A stretch of DNA of 64,000 nt from Streptomyces sp. NK08204 (GCF_020400585.1 NZ_JAINVF010000004.1:372001-436000); one strand, 5' to 3'. Numbered from the stretch's first letter, positions 18,129 through 27,107 are shown. The notes: a model not told the origin generated them from the letters alone. Translations and numbers: made by a program.

Positions 18129-18521
18129 GGGCGCGGCTCGTCCAGTGCAATAGGCGGACAAAAACGTCCACATTCTGAGCAGCGTGTTCGCTTACGAGAA
18201 AGCATCGCCCACTATCCGGACGGCGATCTTACGGACTGTGAGCGCCCGTTCACGCGGCGCCGGGCCCACTTCCCTCGAGGTGTCGACCCTCTGACGCGAC
18301 CCTTTGGTGGAACCCTACAGGCGCCCCGTCAGCCCTCCACGTATCCAGGGCCACGTCACCTCAGTGACCGGTATCACGCCCCGTCGGGTGTCCTGCGCAT
18401 CCTTTGTCCGAAGCCCACCAACGGCCCGTTCCCGCCTTTGTCGAGCGCTGACGGTGATCAGCGTGCGGCCGCCGGGATAGCGTCACGGTGTTCCCACCTG
18501 CCCCCGACCCGCGGAGTCCCC
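18129..18521. other. intergenic region between divergent permease and bioY
   Basis: 393 bp without a supportable gene. It must contain the promoters of both flanking genes. TAGCGT at 18478-18483 could be a -10 box for bioY, about 39 bp before its ATG. I saw no clear BirA- or BioQ-type operator. Confidence 0.4.
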
Positions 18522-19103
18522 ATGAGCACCGCCACCGCCCTCGCGCGCCCCGGCACCGTCCTCGCCGACCTGATCCCCGCGTCCCGCCTCCGGGACGCCG
18601 CCCTGGTGCTCGGCGGCGCGGCGCTCACCGGTCTCGCGGCCCAGCTGTCGGTGCCGGTACCCGGCTCCCCGGTGCCGGTGACCGGACAGACCTTCGCCGC
18701 GCTGCTCGTCGGCACCGCGCTCGGCGCCCGCCGCGGCTTCCTCTCCCTCGCCCTGTACACGCTCGCAGGCGTCGCCGGCCTGCCGTGGTTCGCGGACGGC
18801 ACCTCCGGCGCCGGCGCCGTCTCCTTCGGCTACGTCCTCGGCATGCTGCTCGCCTCCGCGGCCGTGGGCGCCCTGGCCCGCCGCGGCGCCGACCGCTCCC
18901 CGCTGCGGATGGCGGGCACGATGATCCTCGGTGAGGCCGTCATCTACGCCGTCGGCGTGCCCTACCTGGCGCTGGCCGCCCATCTGACCGCCTCCCAGGC
19001 CGTCTCCCTCGGCCTGACCCCGTTCCTGGTCGGTGACGCCCTGAAGGCCGCGCTGGCGATGGGTGCGCTGCCCACCGCCTGGAAGCTCGCCGGCAAGCGC
19101 TGA
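18522..19103 (+). CDS. bioY: BioY biotin transporter S component
   Basis: 193 residues, hydrophobic throughout with about six helices, matching the biotin-specific substrate-binding component of ECF transporters. Family marks: VPGSPVPVTGQTFAALLVGTALG (residues 45-67), then YTLAGVAGLPWFADGTSG and GYVLGMLLASAAVGAL, and FLVGDALKAALA near the end. GGAG precedes the ATG by 8 bases. No energising components (BioM/BioN) are adjacent, so it works with a shared ECF module or alone. High confidence in family and in biotin. Confidence 0.92.
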   Translation: MSTATALARPGTVLADLIPASRLRDAALVLGGAALTGLAAQLSVPVPGSPVPVTGQTFAALLVGTALGARRGFLSLALYTLAGVAGLPWFADGTSGAGAVSFGYVLGMLLASAAVGALARRGADRSPLRMAGTMILGEAVIYAVGVPYLALAAHLTASQAVSLGLTPFLVGDALKAALAMGALPTAWKLAGKR

Positions 19104-19114
19104 GACGCCGCGGG

Positions 19115-20449
19115 TCAAGCGCTGACGCCGTAGTTTCCGCGGAAGAGGTTCGCCGGGTCGTACCGCTCCTTGAGCCCGGCGAGCCTCTTTCGCGTCCGGA
19201 GGTCGTACAGGCCCGCGCCGCGGTCCCCGGCGCCGAAGGCGAAGTTCAGGGAGCGTCCGAGGGTGTCGCCGGCCAGCAGCGCGAACGCCGGGTCGAGCAC
19301 GGCCCGCGCCTTCTCCCGCTCCCCGACGCCCAGCAGCCGCAGCAGGAACCGTCCCTCGCGGTACGGCACCGCGTTCGGCGCGGGCCGGCCGAGCGCCCCG
19401 CCCAGGTGGTTGACCTGGACGACGCACATCTGCCCCGCCTCCGGCCCGGTCAGCCTGAGCAGCTCACCGGCCCGCTCCGGGTCCAGCTCCCGCAGCACCG
19501 CGCTGTCCCCGTGGTAGGCGTGCGGGACGTCCGGGTCGCTGTGGATGGTGTGGCTCTCGGCGTACGGCATCTCGCGCAGCGAGTCGGCGAGCACCGGCCC
19601 GATCCCCCGCAGCGGGGCGACGAGTTCCGGGCCGTCGGCGCCGGTGTGGGCGATCCTGACCGCGATGACGTACCGGCCGCGCAGGTGTGGCGGCAGCGCG
19701 GGCAGGTCCGGGTACGGCACGGCGGCGAAGGACGAGGTCAGCCCGTCCGGTACGGTCCGCGTCCACGCCTCGTACGCGCGCAGCACGGTCACCGGGTCCA
19801 CCACGCGCCCGTCGAAGTCCAGCGAGCCGCCGTACAGCGTCCGCACCGGCACCAGAGCGATCTCCAGCTCCGTGACGATGCCGAAGTTCTGCCCCGCCCC
19901 GAGCAGCGCCCAGTACAGGTCGGGGTCCGTATCCCGGGTGACGTGCCGCAGTTCGCCGTCGGCGGTGACGACCTCCAGCCACCGGACATGGTCGGCCGCG
20001 TACCCGAACTCCCGGGCCATGAGGCCGAGTCCGCCGCCCAGCGTGTACGACACCGCGCCCACGCTCGGCGCCGAGCCGTTGAGCGGCGCCAGCCCGTAGG
20101 GCCCGGCCGCCGCGACCACCTGGCCCCAGCGCACCCCGGCCTGCACCCGCACGGTACGGGCGCCGGGGTCGACGGCGACCCTGTCCATCCGCCGGGTGGT
20201 GACCAGCATCCCGCCCTCGGCCGCGCCGGGCAGCCCGTGCCCGGTGGCCTGGACGTGCACGGGCAGGTTCGCGCCGGCGGCGTACCGCACGGCGGCGGCC
20301 ACCTCCGCGGCCGAGCGGGCGGCCACGATCACGGCGGGCCGTTGGGCGAAACCGCACTGGAACCCGGCGAGTTCGTCCTCGTAGCCCGAGTCGCCGGGGC
20401 GGATGAGAAGCAGGCCTGCGCTGTTGTCCACGCTGTCGACGAAGGTCAT
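19115..20449 (-). CDS. FAD-binding oxidoreductase (PCMH/berberine-bridge type)
   Basis: 444 residues. The FAD-binding PCMH domain fills residues 35-205 (PAVIVAARSAAEVAAAVRYA; GHGLPGAAEGGMLVTTRRM; GSAPSVGAVSYTLGGGLGLMAREFG; GAGQNFGIVTELEI). The C-terminal BBE segment ends KRLAGLKERYDPANLFRGNY, the usual finish. The bicovalent class has His and Cys for flavin. Here His is plausible (ATGHGLPG), but the Cys position near SVGAVSYTLGGG is Ser/Tyr, so attachment is probably single or non-covalent. Likely a secondary-metabolite or sugar oxidase. It converges with bioY, 11 bp apart. Confidence 0.87.
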   Translation of the reverse strand: MTFVDSVDNSAGLLLIRPGDSGYEDELAGFQCGFAQRPAVIVAARSAAEVAAAVRYAAGANLPVHVQATGHGLPGAAEGGMLVTTRRMDRVAVDPGARTVRVQAGVRWGQVVAAAGPYGLAPLNGSAPSVGAVSYTLGGGLGLMAREFGYAADHVRWLEVVTADGELRHVTRDTDPDLYWALLGAGQNFGIVTELEIALVPVRTLYGGSLDFDGRVVDPVTVLRAYEAWTRTVPDGLTSSFAAVPYPDLPALPPHLRGRYVIAVRIAHTGADGPELVAPLRGIGPVLADSLREMPYAESHTIHSDPDVPHAYHGDSAVLRELDPERAGELLRLTGPEAGQMCVVQVNHLGGALGRPAPNAVPYREGRFLLRLLGVGEREKARAVLDPAFALLAGDTLGRSLNFAFGAGDRGAGLYDLRTRKRLAGLKERYDPANLFRGNYGVSA

Positions 20450-20460
20450 GACGTACAGAA

Positions 20461-20498
20461 TGGCCGCATAACCTGACGTGCGTCAGGTTATGCGGCCA
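20461..20498. promoter_or_regulatory. 38-bp perfect palindrome upstream of the oxidoreductase gene
   Basis: TGGCCGCATAACCTGACG and CGTCAGGTTATGCGGCCA are exact reverse complements separated by TG. The centre CCTGACG-N2-CGTCAGG resembles operators of TetR-type regulators. It starts only 12 bp before the oxidoreductase ATG and lies 68 bp after the stop of the upstream permease, so it is either an operator and leader structure for the oxidoreductase or the permease terminator. Confidence 0.6.
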
Positions 20499-20565
20499 AT
20501 TCCGCGGGAGTTGTGCGGTCAGGCCGGTTCTGATCGGTCCGTGCCCGGCCGGCCGGTGAGAGAGG

Positions 20566-21996
20566 TCAGCCGGTGGTGACCTTCTCCGCCGCGTCGACGG
20601 CGGGGGCGGCGGCGTTCTCGCGGCGCGAGTCGATCTTCTGCTTGACCACGGCGACCAACAGGACGACCGCTGCCACCGCCAGCGACAGCTCCACGGTCGT
20701 GCGGCCGCTGCTCTCGCCCTTGGTGTCGGTCAGCATGTAGCCGAGGACGCCGACGATGAGGCCGGCCGTCGCCCAGGTCAGGTACGGGTAGAGCCACATC
20801 CTGACGACGAGCTTCTCCGGCGCCTCACGCTGGATGATCTTCCGCATCCGCAGCTGCGAGAAGCAGATGGCGAGCCACACGAACAGGGCCACCGCGCCGC
20901 TGGAGTTGATCAGGAAGAGGAAGATGGTGTCCGGGTACTTGTAGTTGAAGAAGACGGCGAGGAAGCCGAACAGCACGGACGCGATGATCGCGGCCAGCGG
21001 CACACCGCGGGAGGTGGTCCGGGCGAACGCCTTCGGGGCGTCACCGCGCTGGCCGAGCGAGAAGGCCATCCGGGAAGCCGTGTACAGGCCGGAGTTGAGG
21101 CAGGACAGCACCGAGGTCAGCACGATGAAGTTCATGATCTCGCCGGCGTGCGCGATGCCGAGCGAGTTCAGGGCGGCGACGTACGAGCCCTCCTTGGCGA
21201 TCGACGGGTCGTTCCACGGCAGCAGCGAGACCACGACCAGGATCGAGCCCAGGTAGAAGACGCCGATGCGCCAGATGATGCTGTTCGTCGACTTGGTCAC
21301 CGCGCGCTGCGGGTCCTCCGACTCGCCGGCCGCCAGGGTCGCGATCTCGCTGCCCATGAAGGAGAAGACGACGAGCAGCACACCGGTGAGGATCGAGCCG
21401 GGACCGTGCGGCAGGAAGCCGCCGTGGTTGCTGAGGTTGGCGAAGGTCGCCTTTTCGGCGTGCACGCCCGGCAGGACGCCGAAGATGGCCAGCAGGCCGA
21501 CGACGATGAACGCGCCGATCGCCACGACCTTGATGCCGGCGAACCAGAACTCGAACTCGCCGTAGGAGCTGACGGAGGCCAGGTTGGTCGCGGTCAGCAC
21601 CGTCATCACGATGAGCGCCCAGCCCCACTGCGGGACGGCCGGGATCCACCCTTCGAGGATCTTAGCCCCGGCGGTGGCCTCCACGGCCAGCACGACGACC
21701 CAGAAGAACCAGTACAGCCAGCCGATGGAGAACCCGGCCCAGCGGCCGAGGGCACGGTCGGCGTGCGCGGAGAACGAGCCGGAGGTGGGGTTCGCGGCGG
21801 ACATCTCGCCGAGCATCCGCATCACGAGGACGACGAGGGTGCCGACGAGGGCGTACGACAGCAGGATGCCGGGTCCCGCCGTGGCGATTCCGGAGCTGGA
21901 GCCGACGAAGAGTCCGGCACCGATCACACCGCCGATGGCGATCATGGACAGATGGCGATTTTTGAGTCCTGCCTGAAGTCCGGAACCAGGGGTCAT
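20566..21996 (-). CDS. amino acid permease (APC superfamily, AAT family)
   Basis: 476 residues, 12 predicted helices. It has the same motif set as the permease at 16746-18128 (LSMIAIGGVIGAGLFVGSSS at residues 16-35; GEFEFWFAGIKVVAIG; REAPEKLVVRMWLYPYLTW) and a Lys/Arg/Glu-rich C-terminal tail. GabP, AnsP and aromatic amino-acid permeases share these features, so the substrate is open. AAAGGA lies 9 bases before the ATG. Transcribed toward the oxidoreductase gene across the palindrome at 20461-20498. Confidence 0.9.
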   Translation of the reverse strand: MTPGSGLQAGLKNRHLSMIAIGGVIGAGLFVGSSSGIATAGPGILLSYALVGTLVVLVMRMLGEMSAANPTSGSFSAHADRALGRWAGFSIGWLYWFFWVVVLAVEATAGAKILEGWIPAVPQWGWALIVMTVLTATNLASVSSYGEFEFWFAGIKVVAIGAFIVVGLLAIFGVLPGVHAEKATFANLSNHGGFLPHGPGSILTGVLLVVFSFMGSEIATLAAGESEDPQRAVTKSTNSIIWRIGVFYLGSILVVVSLLPWNDPSIAKEGSYVAALNSLGIAHAGEIMNFIVLTSVLSCLNSGLYTASRMAFSLGQRGDAPKAFARTTSRGVPLAAIIASVLFGFLAVFFNYKYPDTIFLFLINSSGAVALFVWLAICFSQLRMRKIIQREAPEKLVVRMWLYPYLTWATAGLIVGVLGYMLTDTKGESSGRTTVELSLAVAAVVLLVAVVKQKIDSRRENAAAPAVDAAEKVTTG

Positions 21997-22243
21997 GGAC
22001 GGGATTCCTTTGCGCCGGGGGAGCGGTTCCCGTACGTGCGGGGGATGCCCTTGTGGGGCGGTGTACGGGGCCTCGTACGAGCGGTGTACGAGGCGGTCCA
22101 GTGAAACTGAGGGGGATGAATTCGGGAACCTCTGATTCCTAATTGTTACTTGAGGTTTCCTTGAGGTTCTATGGTGCGGCTCACACTTTTACGGGTGGAC
22201 ACCCGAGGCTGCCGCCCCGGAACCGGCGTGTCACACTCGTCCC

Positions 22244-22729
22244 ATGCGCGTGTATCTCGGCTCCGACCATGCGGGCTACGAACTCAAGAACCACCTCGTC
22301 GAGTGGCTCAAGGCGGCGGGGCACGAGCCCGTCGACTGCGGGCCCCACATCTACGACGCCCAGGACGACTACCCGCCCTTCTGCCTCCGCGCCGCGGAGA
22401 GGACGGCTGCGGACTCCGAGGCTCTCGGCATCGTGATCGGCGGTTCCGGCAACGGGGAGCAGATCGCCGCGAACAAGGTGAAGGGGGTCCGCGCGGCCCT
22501 CGCCTGGAGCGAGGAGACGGCCGCGCTGGGGCGCCAGCACAACAACGCCAACGTGGTGGCGGTGGGGGCGCGGATGCACAGCGTGGAGGAGGCGACGAAG
22601 TTCGTCGAGACCTTCCTCGCCACCCCGTTCTCCGGTGACGAGCGTCACATCCGGCGGATCGACATGCTGTCGGCGTACGAATCGACCGGCGACCTCCCCC
22701 CGATCCCGGCCCACCACCCCCAGCAGTAG
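22244..22729 (+). CDS. rpiB: ribose-5-phosphate isomerase B
   Basis: 161 residues of the LacAB_rpiB family, interconverting ribose 5-phosphate and ribulose 5-phosphate in the pentose-phosphate pathway. MRVYLGSDHAGYELK gives the phosphate- and substrate-binding loop (Asp, His), and GIVIGGSGNGEQIAANKVKG the second loop. At the usual Cys of the E. coli enzyme this protein has Ser (GGSGNG), as mycobacterial RpiB does. HNNANVVAVGARM follows. The ATG has no clear ribosome-binding site. The upstream interval (21997-22243) has a doubled TTGAGGTT motif at about 22150-22171. Confidence 0.94.
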   Translation: MRVYLGSDHAGYELKNHLVEWLKAAGHEPVDCGPHIYDAQDDYPPFCLRAAERTAADSEALGIVIGGSGNGEQIAANKVKGVRAALAWSEETAALGRQHNNANVVAVGARMHSVEEATKFVETFLATPFSGDERHIRRIDMLSAYESTGDLPPIPAHHPQQ

Positions 22730-23251
22730 CCCGCCCCGCTGGGGGCTCCGCCCCCAGCCTCCCCCCATCCCCGGCCCGGCCGACTGACGTGCGCTGGGGT
22801 CCCGAGGGTCCGCCCGACCGGTTCGGGTGGGCTGGTCCAGCTGGGACCCGCTTGGCCGGCCTGCCCCGACCGGCCCTGACGCCTGGCCGAACCGCTTCGG
22901 GCCGTCCGGCCGACCTGCTCCCGTCCGGCCCCGTCCCGGTCTCGTTCCGGCCCCGTCCCGGTCTCGTCCGACCACCCCGGTCTCGCCTGGCCGACGTGCC
23001 CCTGCCCGACCGACCAGCTCGCACCCGCCCCGTTCGGTCACGCCCGACCGACCTGGCCGCTCCCTCCCGACCGCTCCCCGTCACGCCCGACCGGCCTTGC
23101 TCCATCCACTGACCCGGTCCCACCCGGCCGGCTCGGTCAGCTCGGCCGGCTCGGTCAGCTCGGCCGATCCCGGCTCCGCGTGCCGGCCCGGTCCCGCCCG
23201 ACCGGATCGGCCGACCGGGATGCGCAGGGCTGCATGAAAGGACGCCTACCC
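22730..23251. other. low-complexity C-rich gap without a gene, with an 18-bp tandem repeat
   Basis: About 500 bp with strong strand asymmetry: the + strand is built of CCGACC, CCCGGTC and GGCC words, making it C-rich. At 23130-23165 the unit GGCTCGGTCAGCTCGGCC is repeated twice exactly and is itself two near-identical 9-mers. All frames are open but encode only Pro/Arg/Gly/Ser-rich low-complexity sequence, so I read no gene here. It separates rpiB from the glycosylase gene. Confidence 0.65.
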
Positions 23252-24061
23252 GTGCCAGAGGGTCACACGATCCATCGGCTGGCCCAGGACTACGCCGAGC
23301 GCTTCCGCGGTACCACTCCCCGCGTCACCAGCCCCCAGGGCAAGTTCTCCGACGCGGCCGACCTCCTGAACGGCGCCGGCCTCACCGCCACCGAGGCCCA
23401 CGGCAAGCACCTCTTCCTCGGGTTCCGCGCCACGGAGTGGGTCCACATCCACCTCGGCCTCTTCGGCAAGGTCACCTTCGGCGACGCCCCGGCGCCCCCG
23501 CCCACCGACACCGTCCGGCTCCGCATCGCCACCGACACGGCCTATGTGGACCTGCGCGGCCCGACCACCTGCGCGCTGATCACCGGCCCCGAGAAGCAGG
23601 CGGTACACGACCGCCTCGGCCCCGACCCGCTGCGCGCGGACGCCGACCCGAACGCGGCGTACCGAAGGATCTCCCGCAGCCGTACCACCATCGCCGCGCT
23701 CCTCATGGACCAGAAGGTCATCGCGGGCGTCGGCAACGTCTACCGCGCCGAGGTCCTCTTCCGGCACGGCATCGACCCGTACCGCGCCGGCAGGGACGTG
23801 ACCCGGGCCGAGTGGGACGCCCTCTGGGCCGACCTGGTGGAACTGATGCGCGAGGGCGTCCGGAACAACCGCATCGACACCGTGCGGCCCGAGCACACCC
23901 CCGAGGCCATGGGCCGGCCGCCCCGGGTGGACGACCACGGCGGCGAGGTGTACGTCTACCGCAGGGCCGAGCGGCCCTGCCACATCTGCGGCGGCGAGAT
24001 CCGCACCGCCGGTCTCGCCGCCCGCAATCTCTTCTGGTGCCCCACCTGCCAGCAGCCCTGA
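23252..24061 (+). CDS. Fpg/Nei family DNA glycosylase (endonuclease VIII-like)
   Basis: 269 residues; bifunctional base-excision glycosylase/AP lyase. The start is the GTG preceded by AAAGGACG 7 bases upstream. It puts Pro directly after Met (PEGHTIHR), which is required because Pro2 is the catalytic nucleophile and Glu3 the second catalytic residue. The Lys of the beta-hairpin is in EAHGKHLFLGF (about residue 54). A helix-two-turn-helix holds LLMDQKVIAGVGNVYRAE. The C-terminal zinc finger has four Cys (CHICGG and CPTC). The PEGHTIHR start fits the actinobacterial Nei2-type rather than Fpg (PELPEVE). Confidence 0.93.
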   Translation: MPEGHTIHRLAQDYAERFRGTTPRVTSPQGKFSDAADLLNGAGLTATEAHGKHLFLGFRATEWVHIHLGLFGKVTFGDAPAPPPTDTVRLRIATDTAYVDLRGPTTCALITGPEKQAVHDRLGPDPLRADADPNAAYRRISRSRTTIAALLMDQKVIAGVGNVYRAEVLFRHGIDPYRAGRDVTRAEWDALWADLVELMREGVRNNRIDTVRPEHTPEAMGRPPRVDDHGGEVYVYRRAERPCHICGGEIRTAGLAARNLFWCPTCQQP

Positions 24062-24077
24062 GCAACCGGAAGAGGAA

Positions 24078-25319
24078 CTAGAAGCCGTGCGGCAGCCACG
24101 GCGGCACCGGTGAGCCGAACGCCACCGACGCCTCCGCCAGCGCCCCCGTCCGCAGCTCCCGCACCCGCCCGGCCCGCGCCAGCGTCAGCAGCGGTACGCC
24201 GCCGAGGTAGGACGCACCCAGCTCCCTCACGGACAGGGCGAGGTCGGCCGGGTTCGAGGTGCGCTCGCAGGACGCCCCCTTCGGATCGCCGCTCAGCCGC
24301 CACCGGCCCGAGTTCCAGGGACAGAAGGCGTCCTCGACGTCGAGGACGACGTCCACCGGGGCCTGGTAGGTGCGGGCCGCGAGGGCCTCACCCACGTCCA
24401 CCAGGCGGACGTAGCAGTCGTCCCGCACCCGCGGCCGGCAGCGGCGGATGTCGGAGACCTGGTACTGCCAGGTGTCGTCGACCGGCCGGCCCCGCGCGAT
24501 CACCGTCGTCATCAGGTCGATGCCGAACAGGAAGCGCCACAGCGCCGCTTCGCTCTCCGGGTCGAGCGCGTTCAGCTCGTTCACGGTCACCGTGCCGTCG
24601 TGGCCCCCCGGACCCCAGCCGAGCTTGGTGCGGAAGCGGGTGTAGCCGGTCACCTCACCCGCCCGCTCGGCGACGACGCACTGCAGCGCCGACGCGCCCT
24701 CCCGCTTGCTCTCCGGGTCGATCAGGCCCATCCGCTCCCAGCCGGGCCGCCGGGCCAGCATCCCGGGCCGCAGCGGCACCAGGGCCGCGTACACCGCCTC
24801 GCACTCCGCGAGCGCGTCGAGGGGCGCCCGGTACCGCAGTCGTACGTCCTCCGTGCCGGCGGGCACCGCGAGTGTCACCCGGCTGGTGTCGATCTCGGCG
24901 TGCATCTGGAAGGACCCCGCGCCGTAGCCGAAGCGGCCGTAGATCGCGGGCTCGGAGGCGGTCAGGACCGCCAGCGGCTCGCCCAGCGCACGCACGTCCT
25001 CCAGCTGACGGCGCATCATCGAGGTGAGCACCCCGCGCCGCCGGTGCGTGGCGGCGACGCTGACCATGGTGACCCCGGCCGCGGGAACCGAGGCGCCGCC
25101 CGGCACGGTCAGCCGGAAGCTGAACGCTCCGGCCGTCCCCACGCATTCGTCCCCGTCCCAGGCGGCCAGGGAGCGGTCGAACTCGGTGACCGATCTGTCC
25201 AGTTCACGCTCTTCGGGTGATGTCGGGCCGCCGCCGAAGGCACGGATCAGGTGGTCCCACCAGCCGTCCCACTCCTTGGCACGCAATACCTTCAGATCAG
25301 CAGCACGGTTGGTACCCAT
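24078..25319 (-). CDS. Eis-like GNAT N-acetyltransferase
   Basis: 413 residues with the three-part architecture of the Eis family: a first GNAT domain (residues 1-140; acetyl-CoA loop VAATHRRRGVLTSMMRRQL, about 90-108), a second GNAT-like domain, and a sterol-carrier-like C-terminal domain. The chain ends in Phe; in Eis the terminal carboxylate of Phe is the general base, and here the end WLPHGF fits. Mycobacterial Eis acetylates aminoglycosides and protein lysines. The local substrate is unknown. Converges with the glycosylase gene, 16 bp apart. Confidence 0.9.
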   Translation of the reverse strand: MGTNRAADLKVLRAKEWDGWWDHLIRAFGGGPTSPEERELDRSVTEFDRSLAAWDGDECVGTAGAFSFRLTVPGGASVPAAGVTMVSVAATHRRRGVLTSMMRRQLEDVRALGEPLAVLTASEPAIYGRFGYGAGSFQMHAEIDTSRVTLAVPAGTEDVRLRYRAPLDALAECEAVYAALVPLRPGMLARRPGWERMGLIDPESKREGASALQCVVAERAGEVTGYTRFRTKLGWGPGGHDGTVTVNELNALDPESEAALWRFLFGIDLMTTVIARGRPVDDTWQYQVSDIRRCRPRVRDDCYVRLVDVGEALAARTYQAPVDVVLDVEDAFCPWNSGRWRLSGDPKGASCERTSNPADLALSVRELGASYLGGVPLLTLARAGRVRELRTGALAEASVAFGSPVPPWLPHGF

Positions 25320-25479
25320 GGGCCATGCCTACCAGGCACATTGCGGGGCGAGCCAGTGAATTTCTCCCAGATGGCAGCGCGGCGGGCCCGCGTGCCGTTC
25401 ACTGTTGAGTCGAGCCCGAAGTCGAGCCTCGCACGGGGGACAAGCAGGACCTCCCGTGCCAGGCGGCCGGTCCGATGGA

Positions 25480-25485
25480 TAGGGT
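25480..25485 (+). promoter_or_regulatory. -10-like box TAGGGT close to a start codon
   Basis: TAGGGT ends 9 bp before the ATG of the membrane PP2C gene, and there is no good ribosome-binding site, so the mRNA may be leaderless. Confidence 0.35.
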
Positions 25486-25494
25486 CCCGAACTG

Positions 25495-26661
25495 ATGGCA
25501 GCAGGACGAGAGCGGCGTGCGAAGGCCGAGACGTTCACGGCCCGGTGGAGGATGCAGTGGCACCGGGTCCGCGTCGGTGTGCGCAAAAGCGCCGTGGACT
25601 ACTTCCGCGGTGACGGCTCCGACTGGATCGCGCTGGCCGGCCTGTTGCTGACCGTCCCGGCGCTCGCGGCCATGACGCTCGCCGACCCCGTGTGGTTCTC
25701 GCCGACCGCCCTGGTCCTGCCGATCGTCGCCGGCGGCCTGCTGCTGCGCCCGGCGAGCCTGCTGGGCCTGTACGCGGCGGCGGCGACCGCGCTGATCGTG
25801 GAGTCGGTGCGGCTCGGCCCGTACACCGACGGTCCCTCCCGGGTCACTCCGGGCGTCGTCCTGGTGGTCGCCGCGTGCGGCCTCTTCGGGCTGCTGACCG
25901 CGCAGTTCCGCAGCCGGGTCGGGGTGCCCTGGCGGCGCGGCGGAACCATGCTTTTCGACCTGCGCGAACGGATCCGGGTGCAGAGCAAGCTGCCGAAGCT
26001 GCCCAAGGGCTGGCACCACGAGATGGCGCTGCGTCCGGCCGGCGGACAGTCCTTCTCCGGCGACTTCGTCGTGGCGGCCCGGACGAACGGCGGCCGGACC
26101 CTCGAGGTCGTCCTCACGGACGTGTCCGGCAAGGGCATGGACGCCGGCTCGCGGGCGCTGCTGCTGTCGGGCGCCTTCGGCGGCCTGCTCGGCTCGCTGC
26201 CCCCGCACGCCTTCCTGACGGCCGCCAACGGCTACCTGTTGCGCCAGGACTGGGAGGAGGGCTTCGCCACCTCCATCCACCTGGTCCTGGACCTCGACTC
26301 CGGGGACTACGAGCTGTACTCCGCCGGCCATCCGCCGGGGCTCCAGCTCAGCGCGGGCAGCGGTCGCTGGGAGGAGAAGGCCGCCGAGGGCCCCCTGCTG
26401 GGTGTGTACGACGGCGCCCAGTTCGACTCGGTGAAGGGCTCGCTGCGGCCCGGAGACGTGTTGATGCTGTTCACAGACGGACTGGTGGAAACCTCCGAGC
26501 GTGAGCTGGTCGAGGGCATGGACCGGCTCACGGGCGAGGCCGACCGTTATGTCGCCGGCGGCTTCCACGGCGCCGCCTGGCACCTGATCGAGGCGGTCGC
26601 GAAGGACGTCAACGACGACCGCGCGCTCCTGCTGATCTGCCGGGAGGCGACACAGGGATGA
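25495..26661 (+). CDS. membrane-anchored SpoIIE/PP2C-type protein phosphatase
   Basis: 388 residues. A basic cytoplasmic start, then three to four helices (about residues 42-140), then a PP2C SpoIIE domain (about 165-385). Metal-site motifs are SFSGDFVV, VLTDVSGKGMDAGSRA and the late DDRALLLIC (DVNDDRALL). SGHPP-like YSAGHPPGLQL is typical of Streptomyces phosphatases that dephosphorylate anti-anti-sigma factors. No sensor domain beyond the membrane part. The 3' end overlaps the next gene by ATGA, so the phosphatase and the HD protein are translationally coupled. Confidence 0.9.
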   Translation: MAAGRERRAKAETFTARWRMQWHRVRVGVRKSAVDYFRGDGSDWIALAGLLLTVPALAAMTLADPVWFSPTALVLPIVAGGLLLRPASLLGLYAAAATALIVESVRLGPYTDGPSRVTPGVVLVVAACGLFGLLTAQFRSRVGVPWRRGGTMLFDLRERIRVQSKLPKLPKGWHHEMALRPAGGQSFSGDFVVAARTNGGRTLEVVLTDVSGKGMDAGSRALLLSGAFGGLLGSLPPHAFLTAANGYLLRQDWEEGFATSIHLVLDLDSGDYELYSAGHPPGLQLSAGSGRWEEKAAEGPLLGVYDGAQFDSVKGSLRPGDVLMLFTDGLVETSERELVEGMDRLTGEADRYVAGGFHGAAWHLIEAVAKDVNDDRALLLICREATQG

Positions 26662-27107
26662 CACAGCTCACTCTGGCCGAGGTCGAGGCCCTCGCCCGCG
26701 CCGCCCACACCGGTCAGACCGACAAGGCGGGGCGGCCGTACGCCGAACACCTCGCCGCCGTCGCCGAGGGCGTACGGGCCCGGGGCGGGGATCCGGAGCA
26801 GATCGCGGCGGCCTGGCTGCACGACTCCGTCGAGGACGACGCGCTGAGCGAGGAGTGGCTGGCCGGCGCCGCGCTGGCCGCCCGCACCAAGGACATCGTG
26901 CGCGCCCTGACCAAGCGCCCGGGGGAGGAGCCGCAGGCGTACGCGCGCCGCATCCGGGCCACGCCCGGCGCGCTCCTGGTCAAGGAGGCGGACCTGGCGC
27001 ACAACGCCGACCCGGACCGGCTCGCCGTACTCGACGGACCGACCCGGGAACGGCTGACCGAGAAGTACGCCCGGATGCGCGCGCTTCTCGGTCTCGGACA
27101 GGGTTAG
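26658..27107 (+). CDS. HD-domain phosphohydrolase (RelA/SpoT HD type, small)
   Basis: 149 residues with the helical HD fold of the RSH hydrolase group: H in AAHTGQTDKAGRPYAEHL (about residues 15-32), the metal pair HD in AAAWLHDSVEDDAL (about 55) and the late Asp in KEADLAHNAD (about 113). This resembles Mesh1-type small hydrolases that cleave the 3'-diphosphate of (p)ppGpp. No synthetase domain is present. Overlapping coupling to the phosphatase gene suggests a common signalling task. Activity on (p)ppGpp is inference; other nucleotides are possible. Confidence 0.85.
   Translation: MTQLTLAEVEALARAAHTGQTDKAGRPYAEHLAAVAEGVRARGGDPEQIAAAWLHDSVEDDALSEEWLAGAALAARTKDIVRALTKRPGEEPQAYARRIRATPGALLVKEADLAHNADPDRLAVLDGPTRERLTEKYARMRALLGLGQG

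Noticed and set aside
22789..23237. Pro/Arg-rich open frames in the C-rich gap
   Set aside because: Low-complexity product in every frame, caused by base composition; no ribosome-binding site.
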